The position numbers were made by a program, and so were the translations under genes. This document shows, piece by piece, positions 62,743 through 64,000 of a stretch of DNA of 64,000 bases. The notes under the pieces were generated by a model that ran no database searches, was not told the origin of the DNA, and saw only the letters and a program-made list of their open reading frames with translations. Source of the DNA: Burkholderia sp. SRS-W-2-2016. GTDB taxonomy: Bacteria; Pseudomonadota; Gammaproteobacteria; Burkholderiales; Burkholderiaceae. The DNA is taken from NCBI RefSeq assembly GCF_001931485.1, contig NZ_MSDV01000005.1, positions 62,001-126,000 of the forward strand, in the 5' to 3' direction. Every line of letters starts with the position of its first letter. Positions within the stretch are counted from its first letter, which is position 1.

Positions 62743-63678
62743 TCAGGCATACTCGGCCAACGCGCCGCGCATCTTCTTCATTGCGCTTGCTTCGATCTGG
62801 CGGATACGCTCGGCCGACACACCGAACTCGTCGGCCAGTTCGTGCAGCGTCGAGCCGCCCGAACCGTCGTCTTCCACTGCCAGCCAGCGCGCCTCGATGA
62901 TGCGGCGGCTGCGCGGATCGAGCGCGTTGAGCGCGCTGGCGATACCGTCGCTTTGCAGCCGGTCGCGCTGACGCGAAGCCAGCACCGCGGTCGGCTCGCT
63001 GTGCGAGTCGGCCAGATAGGCGATCGGCGCATACGACTCTTCGCCGTCTTCGACCTGGCCTTCGAGCGCGATGTCGCCGCCCGACAGGCGCGTTTCCATC
63101 TCAGAGACCTCTTCGCGCTTCACGTTCAGTTCCTTCGCGAGACCGTCGATCTCGTCCGGCGTGAAAGCGCCCAGACCCTGCTTGTGGCTGCGCAGGTTGA
63201 AGAACAGCTTGCGCTGGGCCTTGGTGGTGGCGACCTTCACCATCCGCCAGTTGCGCAGAATGTATTCGTGGATCTCGGCCTTGATCCAGTGCATCGCGTA
63301 CGACACCAGGCGCACGTTTTGCTCCGGGTCGAAGCGCTTGACGGCCTTCATCAGGCCGATGTTGCCTTCCTGGATCAGGTCGGCGTGCGGCAACCCGTAA
63401 CCGAGGTAGTTACGCGCGATCGACACCACCAGCCGCAGGTGCGACAACACCAGACGGCGTGCGCCTTCCAGGTTGTCCTGCTCGCGAAATTCGGTGGCGA
63501 ACTGGCGTTCTTCCGCCGGCGTCAGCATCGGGATCCGGTTGACCGCCTGGATATAGGCGTCGATGTTGCCCAACTGGCCGGGCAGCAGGGAGGAATGCGA
63601 GAGCGCCAGGGCACCTGCCGGAGCGGCCTTAGCCGACGACGGGCTCAAAGTACTCGGAAGGGTCATTGCATGGCTCAC
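62743..63678 (-). CDS. rpoH: heat-shock sigma factor RpoH (sigma-32)
   Basis: The protein has 311 residues from the GTG at 63678, eight bases after AAAGGAG; the TTG at 63705 and the ATG at 63666 are less fitting. Region 2 shows LVLSHLRLVVSIARNYLGYGLPHADLIQEGNIGLMKAVKRFDPEQ, and the RpoH box is AQRKLFFNL. Region 4 ends with STLHELADEFGVSAERIRQIEASAMKKMR. It directs RNA polymerase to heat-shock genes. A perfect CIRCE element precedes the gene, so HrcA probably represses it. Confidence 0.96.
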   Translation of the reverse strand: MSHAMTLPSTLSPSSAKAAPAGALALSHSSLLPGQLGNIDAYIQAVNRIPMLTPAEERQFATEFREQDNLEGARRLVLSHLRLVVSIARNYLGYGLPHADLIQEGNIGLMKAVKRFDPEQNVRLVSYAMHWIKAEIHEYILRNWRMVKVATTKAQRKLFFNLRSHKQGLGAFTPDEIDGLAKELNVKREEVSEMETRLSGGDIALEGQVEDGEESYAPIAYLADSHSEPTAVLASRQRDRLQSDGIASALNALDPRSRRIIEARWLAVEDDGSGGSTLHELADEFGVSAERIRQIEASAMKKMRGALAEYA

Positions 63679-63739
63679 GTGTAAAGCTCCTTTGGAATCA
63701 GACAATAGCGTACTCAGTAAACGACTCCAGCGATGGATG

Positions 63740-63766
63740 TTAGCACTCTGATCTAACGAGTGCTAA
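63740..63766. promoter_or_regulatory. CIRCE operator (HrcA site) upstream of rpoH
   Basis: TTAGCACTC and GAGTGCTAA are separated by exactly nine bases, the full CIRCE consensus without mismatch. It lies 62 bases upstream of the rpoH start, within the expected leader/promoter. HrcA binding links rpoH to the HrcA heat-shock circuit; this arrangement is known in betaproteobacteria. Confidence 0.92.
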
Positions 63767-63792
63767 TACTTAGAGGCTGTAGGGGCATCCAA
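63763..63792 (-). promoter_or_regulatory. candidate sigma-70 promoter of rpoH
   Basis: On the minus strand TTGGAT (63792-63787) and TATTAG (63768-63763) are 18 bases apart. The -10 would overlap the CIRCE element, so HrcA could block polymerase. The match is moderate and a heat-shock promoter was not recognised. Confidence 0.4.
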
Positions 63793-64000
63793 GTTCCCAT
63801 TAGCCTATTGAAATTTAGTTTCTGATAGTCATCAGACTCGCTATTTATCCGGCATGCCGGAGGCGTAGAAATTACCGGTGGAATTATTTTGTATCTTATT
63901 AATCACCAGTATTTCGAGATTGTGAAGTGTTTAATTGCGTATTTATCTCATTGGTTTCGCCGTTCATGCTATTAAGTTTCTATTTAAAATTACCCGCACT
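63769..64000. other. AT-rich region without a gene
   Basis: The last 230 bases fall from the GC-rich level of the window to clearly AT-rich sequence, with stops in all frames and no recognised element except a CCGGCATGCCGG palindrome at 63849-63860. It may be an intergenic boundary or the edge of an acquired segment continuing past the window. Confidence 0.5.

Overview
The window is chromosomal DNA of a high-GC betaproteobacterium, most likely Burkholderia or Paraburkholderia. The basis is the very high GC third-position usage, the gene order dacA-dat-ybeD-lipB-lipA, a cytochrome aa3 locus with ctaG, SURF1, COX15, ctaB and SCO, a nagA-SIS-nagF-nagE chitin-sugar PTS locus, and rpoH preceded by a CIRCE element. 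I see no tRNA, rRNA, insertion sequence, prophage or CRISPR array. Almost everything is core metabolism.

Layout. 1-3306: tail of an MCE (Mla-like) lipid-transport operon (ATPase, MCE protein, auxiliary lipoprotein), then a VanZ-family membrane protein. 3461-10522: ferredoxin-like protein, hydrolase, PBP5-type carboxypeptidase, D-amino acid aminotransferase, YbeD, a LysR regulator with DUF2917 divergent to it, and LipB/LipA. 10610-16531: glycerophosphodiesterase, then dctA with a sigma-54 promoter and the DctB/DctD two-component pair. 16624-22641: TlpA-like thioredoxin, a lipoprotein, ComM-type ATPase, UbiK, and glnK-amtB with a sigma-54 promoter and an NtrC-like site. 22885-28583: gshA-gshB followed by a PTS branch (EIIA-Man, HPr, EI) without a permease. 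28698-36729: MoeB, CtpA, GpmA, the yibN-grxC-secB-gpsA block, macro domain protein, TrmL and ComF. 36823-48803: a BioC-like methyltransferase, then the cytochrome c oxidase locus with its assembly factors and heme A synthesis. 48822-51209: YciI, MetQ, a MarR-GNAT fusion. 51579-59066: GntR regulator and N-acetylglucosamine PTS and catabolism. 59156-62329: cytochrome bd oxidase cydP-cydA-cydB-cydX with an FNR-type box. 62743-63678: RpoH, with a perfect CIRCE. The last 220 bases are AT-rich and hold no gene.

The genes work in a few blocks. There are two terminal oxidases, aa3 with a SCO/CtaG copper route and bd for low oxygen. Two separate EI/HPr phosphorelays occur in one window, one feeding GlcNAc uptake and one with no local permease. 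Two sigma-54 circuits govern C4-dicarboxylates and ammonium. Redox and thiol functions are also frequent: glutathione synthesis, glutaredoxin, TlpA, SCO.

No clearly new defence or mobile system is present. The points most worth a second look are the regulatory sites (two sigma-54 promoters, CIRCE, FNR box, and a GntR palindrome overlapping a near-consensus promoter), the CoxB-cytochrome c-OmpA fusion, the second cysteine-less EIIB domain of NagE, and a recurring class of perfect hairpins without a U-tract lying 10-14 bases after stop codons.
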